Source: Siphonodentalium dalli
Lineage: Eukaryota > Mollusca > Scaphopoda > Gadilida > Siphonodentaliidae
DNA: 64,000 bases
Direction: 5' to 3'
Assembly (NCBI GenBank): GCA_032622095.1
Contig: CP136062.1
Coordinates: forward strand, 226,688,578 to 226,752,577
Positions within the stretch are counted from its first letter, which is position 1; each line of letters starts with the position of its first letter. A program made the position numbers and the translations under genes. Positions 45,171 to 57,289 of the stretch are shown in pieces. The notes below the pieces were generated by a model, which was not told the origin of the DNA, ran no database searches, and worked only from the letters and a program-made list of their open reading frames with translations.

Positions 45171-48029
45171 TCAGGTAGTTCCAAGGTAGATGTTTTAAGT
45201 GAAGTCCCCATAGCCCCGTCAGAAATCTCAGTCACTAAAGGATCCTCCATACTATATGTAAGCTAAATAGTCCAACCTCTCTTGAGAAGACATTTTTAAG
45301 TATTACTATAGAGACATACAGTTATGTCCCTGGTCCCACTCTATTTAATCTGGTGACCCCATCTGAATAAATTTGAATCCCAGACACCAAAGAACCCTTC
45401 ATACTAAATATCAGTAAAATAGACCTGATGGTCTGTGTGAAGGAAGCATATTAAGAGGAAAACTGTCCTTTGCTTGACCCCTAGTTGACCAGGTGACCCC
45501 ATTTAAAACCAATGACCCCATTTGAAAAAAAAATCTGAACTCCGGGTCACCCAAGGACTGTTCATACCAAATATTAACCCATTCAACCTGATGGTACAGC
45601 AGAAGTAGTTTTTAAGAATTACTATGGAGGGCAAGAGTTATGGCCATGCCTTCATAACCATTTGATAGAGTGACCTCATTTAAACAAATCTGAATGTAAG
45701 TCACCTAGGGAACATCCACACCAAATATGAACCCATTCAGTCTAGATAAGATGTGAGCTCAAAAATTACATTTCATTGAACAAATCTGTAAATCACCCCC
45801 CCCCCCCAACACAGTGGCGACCATCCCTGCAAGAATATGACATACATGATTTATTTGAATGCCTATTGGCTCAACAAAATTACCATGACCTTGAAAGCCA
45901 GTGCATTCTCTTTTATATGGGAGGCTTCCCATGGGAGCATATATAAGAGAATGCACAAGCACAGGGTCTTCATTGCTCTCACCAGCACAACTCTGGTCAT
46001 GAAATGGTTAATATTAATAGTAAAAATAAACTTTATCTGTCAAACAGGTAATTTGAGATAAACATGGGATAAAATTCCATTCATAAAGCCACTATCAGCT
46101 ACCAGAATGTATGGGAGACCTGTTGACATGGAGATAATTAATGATGGCACAAACATTTTGCCCAGCAATACCAATGTATTGTGTTACTCCTACAGCTGTG
46201 ATCAAAACAAGGATTTACATCCACACCTAAATATATAAACCCATTTGGTCTTTAATATGTATCTGGAGAAGAAAACAATTGATGGACGGATAGAGACATA
46301 ATGACAGATGGATGGATGGGAAAACAGTCTGACATAGAGACTGACAAATTCAATCCAATATACCCCCCAAGTTTTCTTTGCAAAATCAGGGTATTATGAG
46401 TTCAACTGGATACTGGTGGTTAAGAACATAATATTCGAAAAGCCAAGCCTGAACATAGTGTCTGACATTTTCAGAATGAGGTCCCCAAAGGGTGAATTTA
46501 ATGACACAATCCTGCAATGCGGGCTAGCATCACCAAATTCACCCTCTGGGGACCTCATTCTGTGTAGGCCTCAACTGCTATGGGAGACATAGCATTATAT
46601 TAAAGTTCTCCAGTTAAAGTTGGTGATGTGCACCCATTGGGCACCTCAATTATGCATTTTATATTCACAAATTAGGGGATATAGAAACTAAACAGAAGGG
46701 AAAAAGTAAGTATAGATGTCAATTTAAGTGCCTATATACTTCCCAGAAGATGAGGCCTAAGCAGAATTAGGACCCTGGCTAGTGTATTTGGTGATGCTAG
46801 ACTGCTGTGCAGGGTAGCATAACTAAATTCACCCTCTGGGAACCTCATTCTGCAAATGCCAGACACACTAAATTCAGGTTAGAGAACAATAATTTGTGTT
46901 TATTTTATTTTAATAACACACATTGGCATGAGTGCTAGCTAAGAATTAGTTCACACAGGATCTGTCAGCCTGATAAACATCTCAATTGATGACTGTGTGT
47001 GTATTTATATTAACTCTCTCTGTCTGTAGCTAATACAATTGACTTAAGCTGCTGGTGGGAGAGATCCTGTGAGTTAGGAGATGAGATAGGGTGGAATGCT
47101 GTTGGTTGGGGCAGGGTGGGGTTCTGGGTCATGTGGGGGGGGGAGGGTGATAATTTGTTTTTGTATGTTAAATTGATCAAGGAGTTTCTGAATTTTTTGT
47201 TATCTTTTTGGAATTATGGCCCTGGCTCCACCCCTATTTGACCCAGTGACCCCATTTGAACAAATCTGAACCCCAGTCATTCAATGACCCCCCCAAACCA
47301 AATATAAACTAAATCGGCATAATGGTTCTAGACAAGAAGTCGTTATAAGAATTACCAAGGAGGAATATAGTTATGGCCCTGGTTTCGCAACTATTTGACA
47401 CAGTGACCTCATTTGAACAAATCTGAATGACAGTCACCTAGGGAACATCCACACCAAATATGATCAAAATGCAAAAATGTAATTTTTTTGTTTTTAGAGT
47501 TATCCCTGGCTCTGCTCCTATTTGACCCAGTGACCCAATTTGAACAAATCTGATTCCCAGTCACCCAAGGTCCCTCAGTACCAAATATAAGCTAAATCGG
47601 CCGAATATTTTTTTAGAAGTCATTGTAAGAATTACTATGAGTTATGGCCCTGGTTTCTCGACTAATTGACCGGGTGACCTCATTTGAACAAATCTGAACA
47701 CCAGTCACCCAAGGACCCTCCATACCAAATATTAGCTAAATCGCCACAATGGTTATGGACAAGAAGTTGTTGTAAGAATTACTATGGAGGAATAGAGTTA
47801 TGGCCCTGGTTTCGCAACTATTTGACCCAGTGACCTCATTTGAACAAATCTGAATGAGAGTCACCTAGGGAACATCCACACCAAATATGAACCAATTCGG
47901 TATGATGGTTTCAGAGGAGATGTTTTTTTTAAAAGTTGACAGACGGACGGCCCGACGGACGGACAGATGGACGGACGACGAGTGATGACTATAGCTCCAC
48001 CGGAGACTTCGTCTCAGGTGAGCTAATAA
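45170..48029 (+). repeat. Long modular repeat with TGACCTCATTTGAACAAATC modules and GGAGAC hairpin tail
   Basis: At least eight diverged ~150-170-bp modules (GAGTTATGGCCCTGG, TGACCCAGTGACC, CATTTGAACAAATCTGAA, CACCAAATATGAACC) occur. They are interrupted by a core-palindrome MITE (45890-45970), an AGAATGAGGTCC MITE (46450-46880) and about 250 bp of other sequence (46880-47130). The tail is GACGGACGGCCCGACGGACG, then CTCCACCGGAGAC...GTCTCAGGTGAGC. Confidence 0.8.
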
Positions 48030-48414
48030 AATGAGACATGGTATCAGATGAAAGTATCAGGAATGTTGAGATGTGTTAATCTTTAACTACAGAAATCCAT
48101 GCAAGTGAAGGAGGAGAAACCTGGAGATAACAGAAGAATGATTAATTGAAATTTAAAATGAGAATATCCCTACAAATGAATAATAGAGTATTCCAATTAA
48201 AACTTTAGAACTGAATGGGACAGCCATTGAATCATGAATGGGTTACAGCTTCACCACTATCATAGAGCTATGTCCTATATACAGTGGCTAAAAATAACTA
48301 ATAATTCAATAAGACATCACTTCTGCAGTCTCTCAGAACACTATCTATGCAGTTAAGCTTGCATTACTGGTAGTTAATTGTAATCTACCTGGGTTATCAA
48401 AAACTCAAATCTGT

Positions 48415-48970
48415 TAAATTCTTAGTTGAAAAAGGGTCATAACTCTGGTATAACAAATCAGATCTAACCGATATTCGAACTCGATCTGTATTTTGAGTTG
48501 AGAAACTCACATACAAAATTTGGTTCCTATCAGTTGAAAAATTGTTGATTTAACGAAGCATTCATGAATTCTATGTCAAAGGGCCATAACTCCATAAAAA
48601 AATATCGGATCAAACCCATATTCGAACTCGATATGTATTTTGGGCTGAGAAACTCACATACCAAATTTGGTTATGGTCAGATAATTTTTTTTTAATTATG
48701 GCAGCATACATGAATTCTAAGTTGAAAAAGGGCCATAACTCCATAAAAAAAACTCGGATCAAACCCATATTCGAACTCGATCTGTATTTGGTGCTGAGAA
48801 ATTCATATACAAAATTTGGTTCCGATCAGATAGAAAATATTTCAGTTATCGCACCATGCGTAAAGTGTCTACAGACAGACAGACAGACAGACAGAGACGG
48901 ACGGACTAACGGCGAGTGGTCAATCCGGACAACGACACTATGTTTACCATACTATGGTATGGGTAAACAT
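48415..48970 (+). repeat. Modular repeat, 3 modules, GACA tail, ACCATA hairpin
   Basis: Three modules of ~165 bp with CATAACTC and ATTCGAACTCGAT, then GACAGACAGACAGACAGA and the TTTACCATACTATGGTATGG hairpin. An ACGAGAGGCC copy starts exactly at its end. Confidence 0.85.
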
Positions 48971-49200
48971 AACGAGAGGCCGATCACGATCGGCAGATGT
49001 TAACCCATCCCTTGGCGATAGTAAATTACTATGATCGGAATCATAAATGAGAGTTTTGGTGTTGAATTATAGAGTATACTTTTATGTACTATTATAGACA
49101 AATGTACATAACACAAATTATTTGAATTTATGGATCACTAGCATTTATATAAGAGAATGCACTGGTACAGCTAAACCACCACAGCCTTGGGTTAAATGTG
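48970..49200 (+). repeat. 'ACGAGAGGCC' family, variant 2, second copy
   Basis: Near-identical to 43397-43620, including the half core palindrome TTTATATAAGAGAATGCACT. It abuts the modular repeat without a gap. Confidence 0.75.
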
Positions 49201-49439
49201 AAAGGTGGCCAGGACATGGAATACTTGGGTTAAGAGAGTTTACAATAACCAGAATAAGAGTGCAAATTAATTAGATAGAGCTACTGCCTGTAAGCCTGTG
49301 TCCTGTCCCTCAAAAACATAGCTGGTTTCACCTCGCACTAATGTCTAAAAATAACTCTAATTATCAATAACTCAGATACTGTTTGTCTCTCACAGAGCTA
49401 AAGTTTTACTGCTGGTAATCAATTAGTTGTTGACTGCTA

Positions 49440-49996
49440 TGGTTATCTGTTCAATTCTTAGTTGAAAAAGGGCCATAACTCTGGTATAAAATGTTGGATC
49501 TAACCCATATTCAATCTCGATTTGTATTTTGAGTTGAGAAACTCGCATACCAAATTTGGTTCTTATCAGTTGATAAATGGTTGATTTATCAAAATATGCA
49601 GAAATTCTATGTCAAAGGGCCATAACTCCATTGAAAAATATCGGATCAAACCCATATTCGAACTCGATCTGTATTTTGGTCCGAGAAACTTGCATACCAA
49701 ATTTGATTCTGATCAGATAATTTTTTTTTGATTTATGGTAGCATGCATGAATTCTAAGTCGAAAAAGGGCCATAACTCCGTAAACTCGGATCGAACCCAT
49801 ATTCGAACTCGATCTGTATTTGGTGCTGAGAAATTCATATACAAAATTTGGTTCCGATCAGATAGAACATATTTCAGTTATCGCACCATGCATAAAGTGT
49901 CTACAGACAGACAGACAGACGGACGGACTAACGACGAGTGGTCAATCCGGACAACGACACTATGTTTACCATACTATGGTATGGGTAAACATAAAA
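49440..49996 (+). repeat. Modular repeat, 3 modules, GACA tail, ACCATA hairpin
   Basis: A close relative of 48415-48970 with the same module order and tail. Confidence 0.85.
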
Positions 49997-49999
49997 ATG

Positions 50000-51090
50000 A
50001 GAATTAGTTTTGATTCTCTCATACATACATGTATCTCTGCTTTGTTATATAGAGACATCATATCATAGCTATTAGGCCAGGGTGTTATTTTTTCAATTGG
50101 CCAACAGTAAATCTTTCAAAATTGAAAGCTATACATGTACAATAAATATTACACTGCCGTCATATTCTCATCAACTCATTTGACTGAAGATACAGGAAGA
50201 GGGTAAACTTTTTTTAAATTTGAAAGTTAGATATTACCTTTGAGAAATTGACTCAGTGAATTGAATTTTCAAAACTTTCCCGGGGATGCCCTTCAAACCT
50301 TCTCTGACACTGTAACGAGTAATACACCATACCCCTCTCCCAACCAACTTGTGGCATAATCAGGATTTGATTTTGATTCTCGTACCCTCAAACTTGTGAA
50401 TCAGCTTTGATTCTTCCAAAAATGGATGGATTTTTGAATCCCCAGATCACACTATTTAATTAAGGCCTGCATTCTCTCATGGTGGCATGAAAGTTGATGA
50501 AACTACCACAACCTGAGGAGACCCACCACATCGGGAGATATTGAACAAAACTTATTAATTGATTTGACAAATAAATGTTCTGCTTTATTTGCTTCATGAA
50601 GATGTATTATTGTAATTACTAGATGGAGTTATCCAAACAATGAGCCAATAATATGGCTGAAGGGGTCACTCTCACCTAAAAAAGTGCTGACGGGTACATA
50701 GGATTTTCAAAATGTGCTGAAGGGTACACAGGGTTTGAAATGTCGTTCTAAAGGAAACCGAAGGCTATACAGGGTTTGCTATCGGCACAAACGCAGTTAC
50801 TTCAAATGTGTTCCTGAAAGTCTGGCGCCCATCAGCAGTTTGTTTTCAGTTCCTTTCAATTTCCAAAGGTGCAAAAAACTAAATATCATGTAGAAAAAAA
50901 TATCAAAACCTATGTACCCTTCAGCACATTTTTTGGTGAGAGTGACCCCTTTAGCAATAGTATGCAGGATATATACCATTGGCTGAAATATTATACAATC
51001 AATTATAGTGACAGCTCAAATGAGAAATATTATTTTCACAACTCTTCAACAAATCACAAGAAATGTGTGTCTTAAAATGCCTGAATGGGA
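50000..51090. other. No gene recognised
   Basis: A short tandem-like stretch at 50660-50790 repeats GTGCTGA(C/A)GGGTACA and AGGATTTT/AGGGTTT, and its inverse CCTATGTACCCTTCAGCAC lies near 50910. This suggests a small foldback. Otherwise the region is unremarkable. Confidence 0.5.
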
Positions 51091-51575
51091 AAATTCATCG
51101 GATTTATTCTCAAATTAAAAGTCGTCACGCAAAATTCATGGGACAAAGCCCAGATTCGAACTGGGCTCAGATTATCAAAAAATAAGTCAACAAGGACCAT
51201 AACTGAGGTAAAAATTTGCGGACTGAACCTAAATTTTAATATGATCTGTATTTTCAGATGAGTAATCCATACACCAAATTTGAAAACAATCAGATAAATA
51301 AAACTAAAGATATCACCCAGAAACCAAAAAAAATTGCAATTTCTAAGTCGACAAGGATCATAAATTGGGTGACAAGGATCATAAATTGGGTGGACCGAAC
51401 CCATTCTCTAACTTGACCTGTATTTTCATGTGGGTCACCCATAGCAGATGAGGCCAAGCTAAATGAGGTCCCCAGAGGATGAGTTTTGTGATGATAGCCT
51501 GCTATGCAGGATAGCGTCACTAAATTCAACCCATTGGGACCTCATTCTGGAAATGACCAGCACCATATCTTGAAG
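51090..51575. repeat. Modular repeat fragment followed by AGAATGAGGTCC MITE end
   Basis: CATAACTGAGG, GACTGAACC and AAATTTGAAAACAATCAGAT modules, then a diverged palindromic MITE end (51435-51570, GAGGTCCCCAGAGGATGAG...). Confidence 0.65.
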
Positions 51576-51839
51576 CCTGTATGTTCTTACTACTTGAACC
51601 AGGTATTTTCACTGCGATTACAGGAGTATTATTCAGCAAGGCATCTGTCTGGCGACAAGATTTTTATACATTATTTGACTCACAGGAGTGCAGAAAATAA
51701 TATTAATTGACCTATTGATATGCATCGCATATATAAGAGAAAGCATGCATTGGCCTAACAATATTTACCTTGACCTTGTAGGCCAGTGCATTCTCTTATA
51801 CATGTATATGTGAGGATCCCTATGGAAGACTCGCATATA

Positions 51840-52965
51840 AACACATAAAAAAAAGAAAGTCCCCCCCTAATATAATGTGTAATATTTTCGGAGATATTGG
51901 TTGCTTTTGGTGAAACTTTCCTCAAATGATTATTGGAGCTAGAGACATAATCCATGCAAAGGACAACCATGTAAGTGGTGTTACGGTCGACTGAGCACGG
52001 GTTGATTGAAGGAGGGGTGCTTTTCAAAAATGGCAACACACAGGTAGAGTGCACAGTATTGTTTCCATGATTACACATTGTGTACTGCCTGTAGTTTTTG
52101 TCATAAAATGATGTTGTAAGTCCCCCTGAATGCTTTAGAGCATAACTTTGCCGAATGGGAACAGTATGTACCCGGTCCATACTCATTCCCTTCAGTCATT
52201 CCATACCCCTTTAGCTGGGAAGGTTGAAATCAACCAGTGATGGGTCGAATACCAACCCAAAACAGAGGCATAACTATTGGCCTTTTGGAGGTGAATGTCT
52301 CCATAAAACATGTTGCCCTCCGCATGGGGTAACGCCAAAAATCCATACGGAATTTAAGACAGTGAAACTAGCAGATTGGCAATATCGCCCCAGAACTGGA
52401 AGACTGAGGGTTACAACCGCTAGACAAGATCGTTATTTAACAAACGCTACATTGCGTAGGAGGACGTCCAGGAGTGGTATGTATCAGCACCACACATATG
52501 ACTGAACTCGTCCCTGTTAATGGGAATCTGAATGTAAGAGCCCAGAACATTTATGGGACCAACTGAAGAGAGCTGTTTATCATCGTGTCAATGACCACAC
52601 CATGCTCGCTGACATTCACTTCTGTTGCAGGACGAATGGAGGAACATTTCAAAGCATAGAATCTCTCACCAACAGCATGCTATCACGATGTCAGCAGGTT
52701 ATCCAGCGACACGGTGGCTACACGCAATATTGATTCATTGAATAAAATCTCATTGTTATCTCTTTTGTCATTTTTTAAATCTATCCCCACTCCCATTCAA
52801 ACGATTCTCAATCAGCCGTAACACCACGCACATGACTGTCCATCGCATGGTTTGTGTCTCTAGCTCCAATAAGCATTTGTGAAAAGTTTCATCAAAATCC
52901 ACCCAATATCCCCGAAAATATTACATATTATATTGGGGGGGGGGGACTTTCTTTTTTGATGTGTT
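51840..52965 (+). mobile_element. Tc1/mariner-type element, 1,126 bp, internally deleted
   Basis: Ends AACACATAAAAAAAAGAAAG and (reverse complement) AACACATCAAAAAAGAAAG start long inverted repeats of roughly 150 bp. TA flanks both ends (51838-51839, 52966-52967). Removing the element and one TA restores GCATATATAAGAGAATGC, the conserved text of the host MITE. Inside is a broken transposase. Confidence 0.9.
52344..52733 (+). pseudogene. Tc1-like transposase remnant (HTH and C-terminus only)
   Basis: The first part has GRLRVTTARQDRYLTNATLR, typical of the second helix-turn-helix of Tc1 transposases, ending at a stop near 52504. From 52542 an open frame reads PEHLWDQLKRAV and ends RCQQVIQRHGGYTQY with a stop at 52731-52733, typical of the C-terminus. 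The catalytic D-D-E core between them is deleted, so the protein cannot act; the copy would have moved with enzyme supplied in trans. Confidence 0.85.
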
Positions 52966-52997
52966 TATAAGAGAATGCACTGGCACATGATCTTTAA

Positions 52998-53270
52998 CCC
53001 TTTGAGTGCCAGGTCCGATTTTTGTATCAACCCATATACCCTGTGCCAATGCATTCTCTTATATATGCGAGTCGACCATAGGTCGCCTCGCATATATAAG
53101 AGAATGCATTGGCATAACAATTTTTCATCATTTGTTATTATTTTTTACAATTTTTTACAATTTTAATAATTGTTTTTAAATAAAATTATTTTTTATTTTT
53201 TATTTTTTTAGGGCCGATTTTACAGACCGTAAATTAGGGCCGATGTTATCGGCCCCTGGCACTCAAAGGG
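52998..53270. mobile_element. TTAA-flanked MITE, CCCTTTGAGTGCCA type, nested
   Basis: Inverted ends CCCTTTGAGTGCCAGG...CCTGGCACTCAAAGGG lie between TTAA 52994-52997 and 53271-53274, with the core palindrome at 53042-53117. The flanks GATCTTTAA and TTAATGCTGCACCAG rejoin to the sequence seen at 60122. Confidence 0.9.
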
Positions 53271-53309
53271 TTAATGCTGCACCAGAGCAGCTCCCGTCAT
53301 GAAAGGGTT

Positions 53310-55150
53310 CAGAGATTGAATTTAAATTTATTAAAGCATGATTCAGGCACACATTTCTAAGGTTGAATTTGTAATACATACAAGGGTTGATTCAGGGTTT
53401 GGAATTGGGCACCTCAAATATTACTTTATAATAGTATGAAAGAGGAACTTCAATACATAGAATAAGGTGAACGTTCAATACATAGAATAAGGTGAACGTT
53501 CCTTTATCTCTGACAGATTCTAGATGAATTTTGAAGAAGGATTTTCTCTTCATAAAAACGTTTATATTGTTTCTGGGGTATACACAAATATGAGTCAAAG
53601 ACACAGTCCTGTCCGGAAATGCTTCTATCAATTAATATTGATTCTGTATTGATATTTTCATATATCGATTGGAACACTTTTTCATTGCTATTTTTAGAAC
53701 AGACGGTCATGAAGCATTCACGCGAATTCAGATATAGATATTCTGATTGCTATGCTCCGCGAGCCGTATAATGTTCCAATTTGATTCTATGTATTATACC
53801 AGAAAATATGAAATAAAATCTCTATTAATTGATAGAAGTGTTTCCGGACCAGTGTCTTCGATTCATATTTATTATTTTATATCCAGGAATCTATATAAAA
53901 CTTGTTATATGAAGAGATAGAACATCTTTATATCCAGGAATCTATATAAAAAGTGTTATAAGAAGAGATACATGTATACCATCTTTAAGTAATAGTTATT
54001 TTCGAGGACCACAAGTTCATATCAATTTGAGTTTAATCTCAGACATGTTTTTGTAAGCTCTCAGTGTTCAGCTAAAGTTAGTATGTAGATAGCTGTTATA
54101 TATTATGTGCCGCCCGCTATGTACCGAAATCCACTAAATGTCATGTTTCTATTTATGTAGCCGTAGCACAGCGACGCATTGAGTAAAATTTCCACCCCCT
54201 TCATATATAATGGTAGAATGTAGATTAATAGGGGTTAGCAGGTATGGATTATGTATTAGGCCAAAAAAAAAAGTGTTTTGGTTCTCGGGCAATTTGTTTT
54301 TCAAATCAATGAGGGAGGGAGGGTTTTATTTTTATTTTTTATTTTTTTCTGCACATAGTAAGCATGGACAAAGACAGTCTATGTAAACATACACTCAGAT
54401 TCATACTGATACTGAGTCTATTGCATTCCCATCAACTTTTCATTTCTGAACAGTTGTGGGCTTCCCCCAAATTACGTCACACCGCACTAAATATAAATCT
54501 GAAATTAGTTGTGATTGACAGGCGTATACGTAAACATGGTCACGTACCAGTGCCGTCATGGCCGCTTCAACCCTGTGAAGCCGATTCTAAGAATCGGAAT
54601 TAAATTCAATTAATAGTTGCAGGGTTTGTGAATTTTCGTTCGGCGGTTGTTTTACTGACAATAAAGGGAAACAGCTAGCTTCCGGGATCCAAAATAATAT
54701 GTACAATAACTAAGACAGATCTTCTTGAAATTATAAAAAATGTCAATTTATGTGGATCTCTTGGACTCAGAACGAATTATTTTTTAGATTGGCCAGGCGA
54801 TTTGTCGCCCATGTTGTCAAAAAATAACACAAATCAACGGCCACGAATCAAAAATACATGAATGTCGGGACTATCTGCTAAAACAACTACAGAACTAAAA
54901 AAGTGTTAAAATGACATAACAAAACGATATATCAGTTCCCCAGTACCGGCAGTAGTACCACCGCAGCCAAAACGAGCGAAGAGCAACACAATTCTACCAC
55001 CAACCCCACCGACCTTACATGTACAGCCGTATTATTAGCTCCAAAGATTGGCCAGTGTACCCTAATTACAGTTGCCTGCAATCCAAATTCCGGTGATTCT
55101 TGATTTTAAACTTTCGACCGGTCGTCAACAATCTACTTTATTTGTCGATT
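53310..55150. other. No gene recognised
   Basis: Holds a 33-bp direct repeat (CAATACATAGAATAAGGTGAACGTTC at 53451 and 53478), a ~45-bp repeat (ATATCCAGGAATCTATATAAA at 53880 and 53931) and a 79-codon frame (54364-54603) without recognised motifs. Confidence 0.45.
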
Positions 55151-55159
55151 TGTGAATTT

Positions 55160-55300
55160 CTCTTCCGGTATAACATGACGTCATGGATACTATTTTAACA
55201 ACATTTAGCCACACCTTCGGAATTTCCACACCGAGAGCACGTGACATGTTACTAGTTTTTTATTGGGGCACACATTTCTTGGAGCTAAGTTTTGATTGGC
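55160..55300 (-). promoter_or_regulatory. Cluster of promoter-like motifs
   Basis: Within ~140 bp lie CTTCCGGT (55162, ETS-like), TGACGTCA (55176, CRE), CACGTG (55238, E-box) and GATTGGC (55294, inverted CCAAT). This is the densest such cluster I noticed and could be a distant 5' end for the minus-strand gene or for an unseen transcript. It could equally be chance. Confidence 0.3.
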
Positions 55301-55329
55301 GGTAATTACAAGGAATCCCGGGTTTTGGA

Positions 55330-56290
55330 AATGAAAACTGAACGAAAGGTCGTCAGACCCACTATTTTTTATATGTGGGTATGTAGTTTACTCCAGACTG
55401 GGACAAAGATACCTTCCTCTGTCTAGTAATAACCAGAAAGGTAGAGGAAACTGTTATGCATATAAACTCATTTAGTCTTATATAAAAATGACATTGTACT
55501 ACCAGTCTATGACTGGGATTACCTAACATTATATAATGCCCCTGACATTCACTATTGTTATTGTTGTCTAAAAACTGATGCCTCCCCATTCTAATATGTG
55601 ATCCTGAATTTAGTCCTGTGCCTTTCAATTGTATAAAGTTACAATTAGTGTAAGTTGTTCACAATGACTAATTGTAAGAAGAGCATGAGGATCAGCTAAT
55701 CATTTTCTTAATTGTAGACATCTACTTCATGTTGTAAGCCTGCAAGTCACTTTTTAACACATTACATGTTACAGCTCAATGCACACTAATATTCAACACA
55801 TATCTGCTATGGACATGTTGATAAAATCCAAAACAAACAAATGTTTTTTTTTTCAAATTTATTTTTTCGTAAGTTTTTTTGTCATAACATCAGGCATTGC
55901 AATAAAAAGGCCTAATGCGGCCCTTATATTCAATGCGGCGGGGCCTGAGAACCAAAACCTTTTTTTTCTTTGGCCTTAAAAGGCTTGAACCCCAGTTTCA
56001 TCATGAGTGGCCAAAATCAACGTAGCCATAATGATACTTGGAATAAGGCACCCAATATCGCCGTAAATCAACCCAAAAGATTTAACTATTTGGATGAAGG
56101 ATCAAATTACTGAAAGCAAACGATATTCAACACCATGTAGCATGATAAATTTTTGAAGGAAAATATGATAAAATATGTCAACAGTTGCCTAACAGAGCCA
56201 CAGCTAAGAATGAAAAGCACCTTAAATAACACATGCCTCATTCAGTGAATCTCAACAAAAAATAATACAATTGTGGTTCATTGGGTATCA
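55330..56290. other. No gene recognised
   Basis: AT-rich sequence with short frames only. A T-rich stretch lies at 55845-55880, and the frame at 55779-55979 has no motif. Confidence 0.45.
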
Positions 56291-57210
56291 CGGTGGCAAA
56301 TCACGTGGTTTTGAGATTGGCAAGTACCACGCATTCAAAAAGGCCAAGGCGATTGCAAACGCCACCAGAAATGAGGAAAGAGGTAATAAACTCGGGTAAT
56401 GATATATTACAAAGCATTTTGTCAGCTACGAGCATATGCTATACTATTATTTAAACTGATACTAATACCTCATTTGTGTCCAAACACAGTCGTCTGCTCT
56501 AACATTCTGACTAAAGTTGTCAGTCGAAGGATTCTCCTAATGTATGGACTGGTGTATTCCAGGAACCTCTGACTGGCAACTTTGGTCAGAATGTTATAGA
56601 AAACTACTGAGTAATTCACAACAAATAAGGTGTCAACTTGTTTTAAAAATGAACTAGCATATGTTCGTAACAGTCAAAATGCGATATTTTGTGCCAGTTC
56701 CTGATATATTCTGTTTTTTGTATGTGTACGCTCGCTTATCATTTTGAATGCATGAGGGTATCACCCCCCCCTCCCCCCCTGAATCCTGAATACCAGTTAA
56801 TTTTGGGGGGAAGAATCCTGAATACCAGTTAATTTTGGGGGGTGAATCCTGAATACATGTTAAGAAATAATATGCGATAAATGACATACAAATTGACGCC
56901 GGTCACGTTATGGGCGTTATGAGGCCGTTATGATACGATTAATGATACTTTATGATACAATAGTGGTCGAATATGCCCAAGAAGCTATTCTACCCACTCA
57001 TTCATACAGATAACTAGCACAAAAATATTATTTTGCGCCATCAAAACCTGTGTCCAAGATGTTTTGCTTGAACCTGAATACCAGTTAATTCGGGGGTATG
57101 AATCCCGCATACAGCTTCAAAACATCCTGAATCCCGCGTTCCGAAAGGGGGGGGGGGGTGATACCCTCATGCGTGGTACTCACCAACCTCGAAACCACAT
57201 GATTCCCCAG
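56290..57210. repeat. Inverted repeat pair with inner GAGGGTATCACCCCCC foldback
   Basis: AATCACGTGGTTTTGAGATT...AGTACCACGCAT (56299-56340) is mirrored at 57165-57206 with some mismatches. Inside, CATGAGGGTATCACCCCCCC (56750) is mirrored at 57150-57172, and AATCCTGAATACCAGTTAAT is repeated three times. Probably a MITE nested in or beside another. Confidence 0.65.
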
Positions 57211-57289
57211 TGGGTATAACATACAGACAGGCAGAGTCAGCATAAAATTTCTTATCTCATTATCAGATATTAAGCCCTTCTATACTAAA

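Larger units (their letters stand above)
51721..53310. mobile_element. Core-palindrome MITE (ATGAAAGGGTT type) carrying two nested insertions
   Basis: The host MITE reads from TCGCATATATAAGAGAAAGC (51725) to CTCCCGTCATGAAAGGGTT (53310). It is split by a Tc1/mariner element at TA (51840-52965) and by a TTAA-type MITE (52998-53270). Uninterrupted relatives at 60030-60160 and 60415-60630 show what the empty sites look like. Confidence 0.85.

Noticed and set aside
52224-52505. A complete Tc1 transposase gene
   Set aside because: Only the helix-turn-helix and a separate C-terminal fragment are present; the catalytic region is missing.
56299-56400. Exon-like frame GKSRGFEIGKYHAFKKAKAI
   Set aside because: It lies in one arm of an inverted repeat, and the mirrored arm at 57.2 kb explains its apparent conservation.
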